Below, piece after piece: positions 45,831-54,700 of a stretch of DNA of 64,000 nt. Positions within the stretch are counted from its first letter, which is position 1. The number at the start of each line of letters is the position of its first letter. Where the stretch lies: NCBI RefSeq assembly GCF_025153525.1, contig NZ_JANZNR010000006.1, forward strand, positions 62,001 through 126,000, given 5' to 3'. Made by a program: the position numbers and the translations under genes. Source of the stretch: Psychroserpens sp. SPM9 (lineage in GTDB: Bacteria; Bacteroidota; Bacteroidia; Flavobacteriales; Flavobacteriaceae). The notes beneath the pieces are model-generated. The model had not been told where the DNA came from. It made no database searches and worked only from the letters and a program-made list of their open reading frames with translations.

Positions 45831-46328
45831 TTACCTTTTGATAATTTTAGCAACGAATCGTTTTTCTCGCATGACTACATTTAAAAGATATACACCACTT
45901 GTTATATCGTTTAATTCTATGGATAAAGATGAGGAAGGATTATATGTTTCAGATAGTACGATGCGACCAGTCAAATCAGAAACATAAATATTCAGTTCGT
46001 CAAAAATAGGTTCTCTAAAGTTTATCGTAATGGTTTCAGAAAATGGGTTTGGAAAAATAATAGCATCTATTAAAGTATTAGAATCACTATTAAGTAATGA
46101 CGCATTTATAGGCTGAAGAAACCCTTGTCTTAAACTGTAATTTCCAGTATCAAAAGTTTTAATAACACTCGCTTGCCCAATACTCTCTTGAATGAAGTAG
46201 CTTTTATTATTAGCATAAACAAAATGAGAACTCCCTTGATTGGTAAGTGTTTCTTTTTTAAGAGTTTGTGCAAAACCTACACTGTAAAATAAAACGCATG
46301 CAATTAAAAAACGAAGATTATGAGACAT
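45831..46328 (-). CDS. Small T9SS type A sorting domain protein
   Basis: 165 residues from the ATG at 46328, which starts the signal peptide MSHNLRFLIACVLFYSVGFAQ; the upstream TTG at 46370 is unlikely. The mature N-terminus (QSSHFVYANNKSYFIQESIGQASVIKTFDTGNYSLRQGFLQPIN pattern) is a short beta domain seen in many flavobacterial surface proteins, and the C-terminus (IIFPNPFSETITINF, LNIYVSDLTGRIV, ITSGVYLLNVV) is a type A T9SS sorting domain. It is exported and attached to the cell surface. First gene of the operon; the shared regulatory element lies 65 nt upstream. Confidence 0.85.
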   Translation of the reverse strand: MSHNLRFLIACVLFYSVGFAQTLKKETLTNQGSSHFVYANNKSYFIQESIGQASVIKTFDTGNYSLRQGFLQPINASLLNSDSNTLIDAIIFPNPFSETITINFREPIFDELNIYVSDLTGRIVLSETYNPSSSLSIELNDITSGVYLLNVVMREKRFVAKIIKR

Positions 46329-46392
46329 AGCTATTATTTTGTTAATAGCTAATTTAAGCTGCTTTTTCAAGCATCAAAAGCAAATAATAAGA

Positions 46393-46415
46393 TGTACCCC
46401 TTTTGTACCCTCTAA
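46393..46415 (-). promoter_or_regulatory. TACCCC/TTTTG element upstream of surface operon
   Basis: On the plus strand TGTACCCCTTTTGTACCCT spans 46393-46411; on the operon's coding strand it reads as a direct GGGTACAAAAGGGGTACA repeat. Its first 14 bases are identical to the element before the TPR-LuxR gene. Its distance to the operon start at 46328 is 64 nt. Confidence 0.55.
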
Positions 46416-46464
46416 AGTAAAAAATAGTACAAATGCTGATAAAAACAAGGGAAGGATTCGCTTT

Positions 46465-48069
46465 CTATTGGACTGTAAGAATAGAAAATTCTCCTTTTAA
46501 AGGCTCTAGTTCTTTTATTAACTTCGGAATGATAGCGCTTCCATATTCTAAATAAAACTCTGAAAAATTCATATGGCGTTCTTGTAAACTTTGCCCAGGA
46601 AACAATACATCCTGAAGCAAAACAACACGTTCTAAATAATCGCTCAATTTTCTTTTCTGTGCTTTTAGCAAACGTTTCTCCAAATGTTCTAAACCTTTAA
46701 TTTGTTTTCGTTCTTGTGCTGCAACGGCACCTTTAAAGGAGTTATCGGTTTGAGCCGCAAGTTGATATAAATCTTCAAATTGCGTTTTTAGATGTGCTTT
46801 CTGCTTTGAAAAATCAATTTGGATGTCTGAAATCTGCTGTGTCACTTTAGTCTTCAAATCTTCCTGATTCAAAAATAAATCGTTAACCGAAACATCTAAT
46901 TTTTGAAGTTTTTCCCTTTGCTTCTCTGTAATCAGTAATACCGAATTACGAAGCAATAGCATTGGAAACATGACCTTTTGTGCTTCAAAATTTGATTTCA
47001 ATTGCAACCAATACGCCAGTTCTCCACCACCTCCAATATAGCAAAGGTTGGGCAGAATAACTTCTTGAAATAAAGGTCGCATAATCACATTTGGTGAGAA
47101 ATTTTCGGGTGCTTCTTTGAGATGCTTCAGCAATTCCTCTTTAGACCATGTAAGCTCTGTATTTAAAACACTGTAGACGCCATCGACTTCTACTATTCGT
47201 TCCCTGATATTTTCAGCGATATAAAACAAATTGATAGCTCTTGGGTTGACCTGAATTTTATAATTGCTGTCTAAGCTATTCAATTGTTCGTTGGATTGTG
47301 AGACCTTTTCAAAAGAGGTTTGATTGATCAGTTCATCTTCTATATAAGGAATAAATAAACGTTTTAAATCTCTGTCATCACCATCAACAATTACTAAGCC
47401 ATAATCCTTAAACAAAGTATGCACCAAATAACGCATGGCATCGGCTAAATTTTGATGCTCCAGATAAGCGCTTCGGAATAAGGATTTTAATGTTTCAGCA
47501 TTGCTTGTTGAATTCAACTGACTTGCAAAGGCTTCATAAACATGATCTAGCCCATCCAACTCCAAGGCTCCAACAGCTCCGGAAGCATTGCGATCCCACT
47601 GTACTTTTTGTCCTCTAAAATTGAAATAATTAATTTCAGCAAAATCATGATCTTCGGTAGCCATCCAATACACTGGTACAAAATTTTGCTTTGGATATGC
47701 GGCTTTTAATTGCTGGCACAAATTAATCGTTGAAATAATTTTATAGAAAAAATAAAGTGGACCTGTAAATAGATTAAGTTGATGCCCTGTAGTAACTGTA
47801 AAGGTATTGGTATCAGCTAAGAGGTCTATATGCTTTTGTGTGGCCTCAGAAGTAGCCACCGACTCATATTGCTTTTTAAGCGATTGAACTAAAACAGATC
47901 GGGTTTCCGAAGTAAACGCATTTTGCTTTTCTCTGATTTGTGCTTCAAAATTTTCAAGTTTTGGAAAGCGATTATAAAACGGCTTTAATGCGTTATGTTC
48001 ATCTAAATAATCGCAAATCAAGGAAGAAAAATAAGTCGTTTCTCTAAACGGAATACAGTCTGTTGGCAT
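46465..48069 (-). CDS. bshC: Bacillithiol biosynthesis cysteine-adding enzyme BshC
   Basis: 534 residues. BshC is assigned the last step of bacillithiol (Cys-GlcN-malate) synthesis, adding cysteine. The Rossmann-like core shows TTGHQLNLFTGPLYFFYKIISTINL, VYWMATEDHDFAEIN and FLDRDLKRLFIPY-type segments, plus the long C-terminal coiled coil (RKQIKGLEHLEKRLLKAQKRKL). Length matches the family. It is transcribed from a TATCTTTA box (48091-48098) divergently from the M14 peptidase gene. Confidence 0.94.
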   Translation of the reverse strand: MPTDCIPFRETTYFSSLICDYLDEHNALKPFYNRFPKLENFEAQIREKQNAFTSETRSVLVQSLKKQYESVATSEATQKHIDLLADTNTFTVTTGHQLNLFTGPLYFFYKIISTINLCQQLKAAYPKQNFVPVYWMATEDHDFAEINYFNFRGQKVQWDRNASGAVGALELDGLDHVYEAFASQLNSTSNAETLKSLFRSAYLEHQNLADAMRYLVHTLFKDYGLVIVDGDDRDLKRLFIPYIEDELINQTSFEKVSQSNEQLNSLDSNYKIQVNPRAINLFYIAENIRERIVEVDGVYSVLNTELTWSKEELLKHLKEAPENFSPNVIMRPLFQEVILPNLCYIGGGGELAYWLQLKSNFEAQKVMFPMLLLRNSVLLITEKQREKLQKLDVSVNDLFLNQEDLKTKVTQQISDIQIDFSKQKAHLKTQFEDLYQLAAQTDNSFKGAVAAQERKQIKGLEHLEKRLLKAQKRKLSDYLERVVLLQDVLFPGQSLQERHMNFSEFYLEYGSAIIPKLIKELEPLKGEFSILTVQ

Positions 48070-48090
48070 AGTTATAATTCAATTCTACGG

Positions 48091-48098
48091 TAAAGATA
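48091..48098 (-). promoter_or_regulatory. Candidate bshC -7 box (TATCTTTA)
   Basis: TATCTTTACC on the - strand, ending 21 nt before the bshC ATG. The same octamer, TATCTTTA, faces the other way at 48152 before the M14 gene. Confidence 0.4.
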
Positions 48099-48151
48099 AT
48101 GCTCTTAGCTTTTTTTAAGTCCTAAATTTTAGTTAATTGATATTGACTTGC

Positions 48152-48159
48152 TATCTTTA
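48152..48159 (+). promoter_or_regulatory. Candidate M14 gene -7 box (TATCTTTA)
   Basis: TATCTTTA lies 28 nt before the ATG at 48188 and inside the longer in-frame reading from the TTG at 48137, supporting the shorter start. Confidence 0.4.
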
Positions 48160-48187
48160 CTGTTCAACTAACTCCGATTTCTTATTT

Positions 48188-50680
48188 ATGAAAAAATCTC
48201 TCAGCCTAATAATCGCTTTTATTATTTCATATACCACATTCGCACAAACACTACAGTCACCTTCAGAATTTCTGGGCTATGATATAGGAACCCAATTTTC
48301 ACGACACCACCAAGTGGTTGATTATTTTAAGCATGTTGCAGACGAAAAACCACAACAGGTCCAATTAGAATACTACGGAAAAACAAATGAAAGACGTCCG
48401 TTAATGCTCGCTATAATTTCTTCCGAAGCCAACATAAAAAACCTCGAAACCATAAGAAAAAACAATCTTAAAAACACAGGTATTATAGAGGGAACACCAA
48501 CTGCAACTGATATTGCAATTGTTTGGTTGAGTTATAATGTTCACGGTAATGAAGCCTCCAGTACAGAAGCCGCTATGAACACGATTTATAAATTACTTAC
48601 CGAAAAACAAGCCTGGTTAGAAAATACAGTGGTTATTATCGATCCTTGTATCAATCCTGATGGTCGTGATCGCTACGTAAATTGGTATAATGAAACTGCC
48701 AGTACACCTTATGACATCAACCAGCAAGCGAGTGAACACAGCGAGCCATGGCCAGGCGGAAGAGCCAATCATTATTTGTTTGATTTAAATCGAGACTGGG
48801 CTTGGGCAACGCAGGTAGAATCTGCTACCCGATTAAAAGCGTACAATAAATGGATGCCGCATATTCATGTCGATTTTCATGAGCAAGGCATTAACGAACC
48901 TTATTATTTTGCCCCTGCTGCCGAGCCTTTTCATGAAATTATTAGTGATTGGCAGCGCGATTTCCAAACTCAAATTGGTAAAAATCATGCGACCTATTTT
49001 GATGCAGAAGGTTGGCTGTATTTTACACGCGAGCGCTTTGATTTACTGTACCCAAGTTATGGCGATACGTATCCAACTTATATGGGAGCGATTGGAATGA
49101 CCTATGAGCAAGGCGGCCATGGACGTGCCGGATTAGGAATATTAAACGATGAAGGCGATGTACTTACTTTGGTTGATCGTTTAACGCATCATACAGTTAC
49201 TGGATTATCTACGGTAGAGATAGCCTCTAAAAATGCCGAAACACTCAACCAAGAATTTGCTAAATATTTTGATACTACAAACTTAAATTACAAGAGTTAT
49301 GTTTTAAAAGGCGATGCAGATAAAATTCAAAGTTTAACAGCGCTTCTCGATAAGCATGCTATTCGTTATGGTTTCGCTCAAGGCGGAAAAGTGAGCGGAT
49401 ATCTTTATGCGTCTTCTAAACAAGGTGAGATGAACACCTCTTCAAAAGATTTGGTGGTGAGCACAAATCAACCTAAAGGAAAGATGGTCAAAGTTTTGTT
49501 TGAACCACAAACCAAACTAAGCGATTCTTTAACTTATGATATTACAGCTTGGTCTGTACCTTATGCTTATGGTTTGGATGCTGTGGCGAGTAAGTCATTA
49601 ATTTCAACTAAAGTTATTGGCAAAACACCTGTTTTAAACACTAAAAACTCGTCGGCAACCGGATATGTTTTAGATTGGAACAGCCTTCAAGATGCTCAGT
49701 TTTTAGCTGCAGTATTACAACACAATATTAAAGTACGTTTTACCGAAAAACCATTTACAGCGCAAGGTCAAACTTATGATCGAGGCTCTTTAATTATTGT
49801 TAGAGGCGATAATAAAACCATCGAACAATTTGACGATACACTAATACAATTAGGAAACCAACACAAGCGTCAATTGACAGCTTTAACCTCTGGGTTTTCA
49901 ACCTCAGGACCAGATTTTGGTTCGCCTGATATTAAATTAGTTAATCCTCCAAAAATAGGCTTACTCTCTGGTGACTATACCTCATCGTATAGCTACGGAG
50001 AACTTTGGCACTTTTTTGAGCAACAATTACACTATCCTGTAACATCAATAAATACTGATAATTTATCAAGAACCAACCTTTCAAAATTTAATGTATTGAT
50101 TATGCCTAATGGCTATTATGGCGGCTTGCTTAATGACGCGCTTATGGACAAGCTAAAATCATGGATTCGCGATGGAGGCAAACTCATAACGATTGAAGGC
50201 GCATTACATAGTTTTGCTGATAAGGAGGGTTTCGGACTCAAGAGAAATCAAGCTCAGGATCCTTCCGAAGACAAAGAAAAAAGCAAACGTATCAAATATG
50301 CTGATCGCGAACGTGACTACACCAAGAATTTAATTACAGGTGCCATTTTCAAAAGTGATGTTGACAATACACATCCAATGGCTTTTGGTTATGATGACAG
50401 TTATTTTACGTTAAAACTAGGAAGTGCTTCTTACAGCTTATTAGATAGTGGCTATAACATAGCTTATCTTGGAGAGAACCCAAAAAACGCCTCTGGTTAC
50501 GCAGGAAAAGAAGCCTTGAAAAAGTTAAATAATTCGCTCATATTTGGCGAACAACGTATGGGAAGCGGGAGTATTGTTTACCTTGTAGACAATGTGATGT
50601 TTAGAAGTTTCTGGGAGAACGGAAAGCTTTTCTTAGTCAATTCCATTTTTTTTGTCAATAATAATTTACACGAATTATAA
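48188..50680 (+). CDS. Secreted M14 family zinc carboxypeptidase
   Basis: 830 residues from the ATG at 48188, which begins the signal peptide MKKSLSLIIAFIISYTTFAQ; the TTG at 48137 would add 17 residues in front of it. The M14 catalytic domain (about 40-370) has the zinc ligands in SYNVHGNEASSTEA and PHIHVDFHEQGINEPYYF, substrate Arg in LFDLNRDW, and a likely catalytic Glu in MTYEQGGHGRAG. A long C-terminal region (about 400-830) contains a glutamine-amidotransferase-like fold segment (FNVLIMPNGYYGG...DGGKLITIEGALHSF). It is a periplasmic or surface peptidase and ends 3 nt from the convergent LpxR-like gene. Confidence 0.9.
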   Translation: MKKSLSLIIAFIISYTTFAQTLQSPSEFLGYDIGTQFSRHHQVVDYFKHVADEKPQQVQLEYYGKTNERRPLMLAIISSEANIKNLETIRKNNLKNTGIIEGTPTATDIAIVWLSYNVHGNEASSTEAAMNTIYKLLTEKQAWLENTVVIIDPCINPDGRDRYVNWYNETASTPYDINQQASEHSEPWPGGRANHYLFDLNRDWAWATQVESATRLKAYNKWMPHIHVDFHEQGINEPYYFAPAAEPFHEIISDWQRDFQTQIGKNHATYFDAEGWLYFTRERFDLLYPSYGDTYPTYMGAIGMTYEQGGHGRAGLGILNDEGDVLTLVDRLTHHTVTGLSTVEIASKNAETLNQEFAKYFDTTNLNYKSYVLKGDADKIQSLTALLDKHAIRYGFAQGGKVSGYLYASSKQGEMNTSSKDLVVSTNQPKGKMVKVLFEPQTKLSDSLTYDITAWSVPYAYGLDAVASKSLISTKVIGKTPVLNTKNSSATGYVLDWNSLQDAQFLAAVLQHNIKVRFTEKPFTAQGQTYDRGSLIIVRGDNKTIEQFDDTLIQLGNQHKRQLTALTSGFSTSGPDFGSPDIKLVNPPKIGLLSGDYTSSYSYGELWHFFEQQLHYPVTSINTDNLSRTNLSKFNVLIMPNGYYGGLLNDALMDKLKSWIRDGGKLITIEGALHSFADKEGFGLKRNQAQDPSEDKEKSKRIKYADRERDYTKNLITGAIFKSDVDNTHPMAFGYDDSYFTLKLGSASYSLLDSGYNIAYLGENPKNASGYAGKEALKKLNNSLIFGEQRMGSGSIVYLVDNVMFRSFWENGKLFLVNSIFFVNNNLHEL

Positions 50681-50683
50681 GGT

Positions 50684-51646
50684 CTAAAATGTAAATCCGA
50701 ATTTAATTCCGCCCCACTTTGCTGTCGCTCCAGTATTAAATTCTTTAGTGATACTCGAACGTGTATATTCAAAATAAAGCGTTCGGGTTTGTATAACTAA
50801 TCCATAATTGAACTGAAACGTAAAACGTTCAATGGCTTCCGAAGAAATTGTATACGGACTATCGGTATGAAACAAGCCACCTTGTAGTGTTGCATCATAA
50901 CCCACAACCGTAAATACTGGTTGCGCATAAGTATATATTTGAAAGGTTTTTGTTTTTTCTTCAGAAGAGAATGGGTTATTAAATATTCCGAAGACAACAT
51001 TTGTTCCCGCAGAAATATGAGTAAATAAAGTTCCTATACTAACATTAGATTGCACCTGGATGGATAAAAGTGAATTGAAATTTATAAGTTGTTTTTCGAT
51101 CCCAAGATTGTAATTCACAACAACATCATTTTTTATTTGATGACGCCAACCTCGTGGTGTTTTATTACCAGTTGCTTTATGAATACCAACCTGCATTTCT
51201 TCTCCAAAAGCGCCAGGCCCAATTAAACCTAAACTTAATGAAGTATGCAATCGAAGTTTCTTAACCGTACTTTTTCCTACAACAGAATTTTTGAGCATAA
51301 TAGCAGCAGCAAAAGGACGATCGCCAAATTGAATATCTGGAAGTTCATAATCATCTGGAGTAAATCCAATGTGCTCGATTGCTAAAGCATATTTCAAATC
51401 AAAATCTTCAGGTTTGATCAATAGTGAATTTATCGGATTTCCTTTAAAAAAAGGAGACACAAACTCCAAATTATAGCCTTGTGTATAATTCTCATCACTA
51501 GCAGCAAAATAATCGTTATCGTAATTAAATCTGAAGTAGTTGTCACTATCTATAGTTCTAAACGAAACCAGGTGATCAATTTTTTGAGCAGTTCCTTTAA
51601 GATAACAAAAGCATATTAGCAATGTAATTATGGAAGTTCTAATCAT
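50684..51646 (-). CDS. LpxR-like (DUF2219) outer-membrane lipid A deacylase
   Basis: 320 residues with a signal peptide (MIRTSIITLLICFCYLKGTAQ). FRFNYDNDYFAASDENYTQGYNLEF matches the conserved N-terminal strand of the LpxR family, which removes the 3'-acyloxyacyl chain of lipid A; the Asn/Asp in 'NDYF' and a Tyr-rich barrel (FTFQFNYGLVIQTRTLYFEYTRSS, GIKFGFTF) are seen. The enzymatic role is inferred by family and unproven in Bacteroidota. Convergent with the M14 gene. Confidence 0.82.
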   Translation of the reverse strand: MIRTSIITLLICFCYLKGTAQKIDHLVSFRTIDSDNYFRFNYDNDYFAASDENYTQGYNLEFVSPFFKGNPINSLLIKPEDFDLKYALAIEHIGFTPDDYELPDIQFGDRPFAAAIMLKNSVVGKSTVKKLRLHTSLSLGLIGPGAFGEEMQVGIHKATGNKTPRGWRHQIKNDVVVNYNLGIEKQLINFNSLLSIQVQSNVSIGTLFTHISAGTNVVFGIFNNPFSSEEKTKTFQIYTYAQPVFTVVGYDATLQGGLFHTDSPYTISSEAIERFTFQFNYGLVIQTRTLYFEYTRSSITKEFNTGATAKWGGIKFGFTF

Positions 51647-51682
51647 ACTCTACTTACGGTTTTTGCTTACATAGGGTTTTAT

Positions 51683-51713
51683 AAAAAGGAAAGCCGCCAA
51701 AAGGCAGCTTTCC
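51683..51713 (-). terminator. Terminator of the beta-helix gene
   Basis: GGAAAGC-C-GCC pairs with GGC-A-GCTTTCC around an AAAA loop (10 bp stem with one mismatch), followed on the - strand by TTTTT. It lies 33 nt after the stop at 51746. Confidence 0.8.
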
Positions 51714-51745
51714 AAGCAAATTTAGTTTAGTGATAGACTACATCA

Positions 51746-54700
51746 CTAATCTAAAATTAATTTATGCGTCACAGAATTGTTATCTGAAGTGATATTCAAA
51801 AGGTATATTCCTGAAGCCATTCCATCAATATTAATCGTATTCAATCCCGTAGTAAGTGTTGTTTGCTTTACTAATTTTCCAGTAATTGAAATCACTTTCA
51901 AGTCAATATCATTTGAAACTGAAGTTCCAATTTCGATATTAAACACTCCTGTTGTAGGATTAGGATATACGCTTAATACAGCTGTTTCATTAAAATCGGT
52001 AACCGATAATACTGTTTGAGATTCGTAGGCACCAATATCTCTGGCGATACCAAACACAGGTTGACCAATTTGATCTGTAAACGTATCTGTAGCGTCACCA
52101 GCATCAAAGGCAGGTGAGTTATTTAATAATTGATGAGTTAAAGTCGAACCACCATTATTTTGTAATGGTCCAATAAGCGGATCAACTCCTTCTTGGTCAT
52201 TGGTTTGTGGCGTAAATACATTTAAATCATCAGATCCAATAAGATTGTAATCATTAGAAGTTAAGGATCCAAAAACGTCTGTTCCCGAACTTGCTGAGTT
52301 TAATGCTACAATTGTATTCTTTAATGACACATCGTTATTAGCTTCAATTCCGCCTCCATTTCCTGCCGCAGTATTCATCACAACAGTTACAGCGTTTAAA
52401 TCTAAACTAGCACCATTATTTGTAAGTCCGCCACCAGAAACAGATGCCGTATTACTTGAAATCGTACTGGTCATCACAGTCGTAATCGCTCCTGTATTAT
52501 TATAGATTCCACCACCTTCTCCTGCAGTATTGTTATCTACAGTAGATGATGACACTGTCATAGTCGTTCCATTTTGGTTCCATAAACCACCACCTTCATT
52601 CGCTGCAGAGTTACCTGTAACTGTACTTGTAGTAATTGTAACTGTACCTGAATTTCCTGTAATATGGAGTCCACCACCATTTCCAGGCGCAGGTGAACCA
52701 GCACCACCATTAACATCATTACCAACCATCACAGAATTTGTAAACGTTAATGTTCCGTCAATAATTTCGATAGCACCTCCTGCTCTGTTAGCTGCATTAG
52801 ACTCAAAAGACGAATCTGTAACAGTAACGTCACCAGCCGTACTTAATAATCCACCACCAGAAGCTGAAGCTCCAATTGATGTATTATTAGAAATTACGGT
52901 TCCATTTGTAATATTAAGAGTACCACCATTATTAAAAACACCAGCGCCACCGTCATCTGCGGCATCACCTAAAGCTAAATTAGAATCGATGGTTACAGCA
53001 TCTAAAGTCATGACTCCAGAACCATTCCATAAGCCACCACCTTCACGACTTGCCGTATTTTCATTTACCATACCTCCAGTAATGTTAGAATCTCCAGGTC
53101 CAGTGATATGCAAACCACCTCCATTTCCTGGAGCAGCACCTGTAGAATTATTTAACATATTGGTATTGGTTAATGTTAATATGCTTCCTGAAATCGAATT
53201 TTCTTCAATGGCTCCACCAGCTCTAACCGACATATTATTACTTAATTCAGAATCGATAACAGAGAGTGTTCCCATATCATTTAAGATTCCTCCTCCAGAA
53301 CCAGCAGTTCCAGCAGCATCATTATTACTAATCACTGTTCCGTTTTGAACAATTAATGTACCTCCAGCGTTAAAAATTCCGCCGCCACCATTATCGGCAG
53401 CATCTCCATTTGCAGTATTATTATCAATGGTCGTTCCATCAACAATCATCAACCCTGTTCCATTCCATAGTCCACCACCTTCAAGAGCGGCAATATTTCC
53501 ATTAACTGTACCGCCTGTAACAGTTGAGTTTCCAGGACCAGTGATATGTAAACCACCACCATTTCCTGGAGCTGAACCTACTGTATTATTATCTAAATTA
53601 GTATTCATTAATGTAATAGTTCCAATGGCGACAGTTGAATTATCTTCAATTCCACCACCAGCTCTATTGGCTGAATTTCCACTAATTGACGAATCTGAAA
53701 CCATTACAGAACCACCATCTACATTCTGAATTCCACCTCCAGAACCTGAAGTTCCACCAGCTAAATTACTCGTAATAAGTGTTCCATTTTGAACGATAAG
53801 TATTCCGCCGTTATTAAAAATTCCACCACCACCATTATCGGCAGCATCTCCATTAGCGGTATTATTTTCTAGGGTAACAGCATCAACAGTCATTGTCCCT
53901 GAACCATTCCATAAGCCGCCACCTTCAGAAGCCGCTGTATTATTATCAACAGTTCCGTTAGTAACGCTCACCATGCTATTTCCACTCACATGAAGTCCAC
54001 CTCCATTTCCGGGAGCTCCTGCTCCTGTTACCACACCAGTTTCATTAAAATCTAAACTAACATTGGTAAGTGAAACTGCACCAGCACCATTGGTTTCTAT
54101 TCCGCCACCAGCTCTATTAGACTGGTTGTTCAAGATTGAAATTCCATTAGCCGTTAACGTACCCGCAGCATTTAAGATTCCACCGCCTGTAGATTGAGCT
54201 CCATCAGCAATGTTATTCGTAATAGCTGTTGAACCTGATAAATCAAGAGTTCCACCTTCGTTAAAAACACCTCCGCCTCCAGCGGCTCCAGGCGTCATCG
54301 CATCATTTCCAGATGCTGTGTTTCCATCTACAATATGATCTACCAGTATCATAATCCCTGAACCATTCCAAAGTCCACCACCTTCATTAGCAGCCGTGTT
54401 TCCATTTGTAGTTCCGCCATTAATAGTGGCATTACCAGAACCAGTGATATGTAAACCACCTCCATTTCCTGGAGCAGCACCTGTAGAATTATTATTCAAA
54501 GTAACATTTGTTAATGTGAGTGTTCCGGAAGCCAAGGTCGAATTATCTTCAATTCCGCCTCCAGCTCTATTGGCTGAATTATTCGTAATCGTTGAATTTG
54601 AAATGGATACTGTTCCTCCAGCTACGTTTTGTATACCACCACCAGAACCCGATGCGCCATCAGCCATATTATTGATAATAGTTGTTCCATTTTGAACGAT

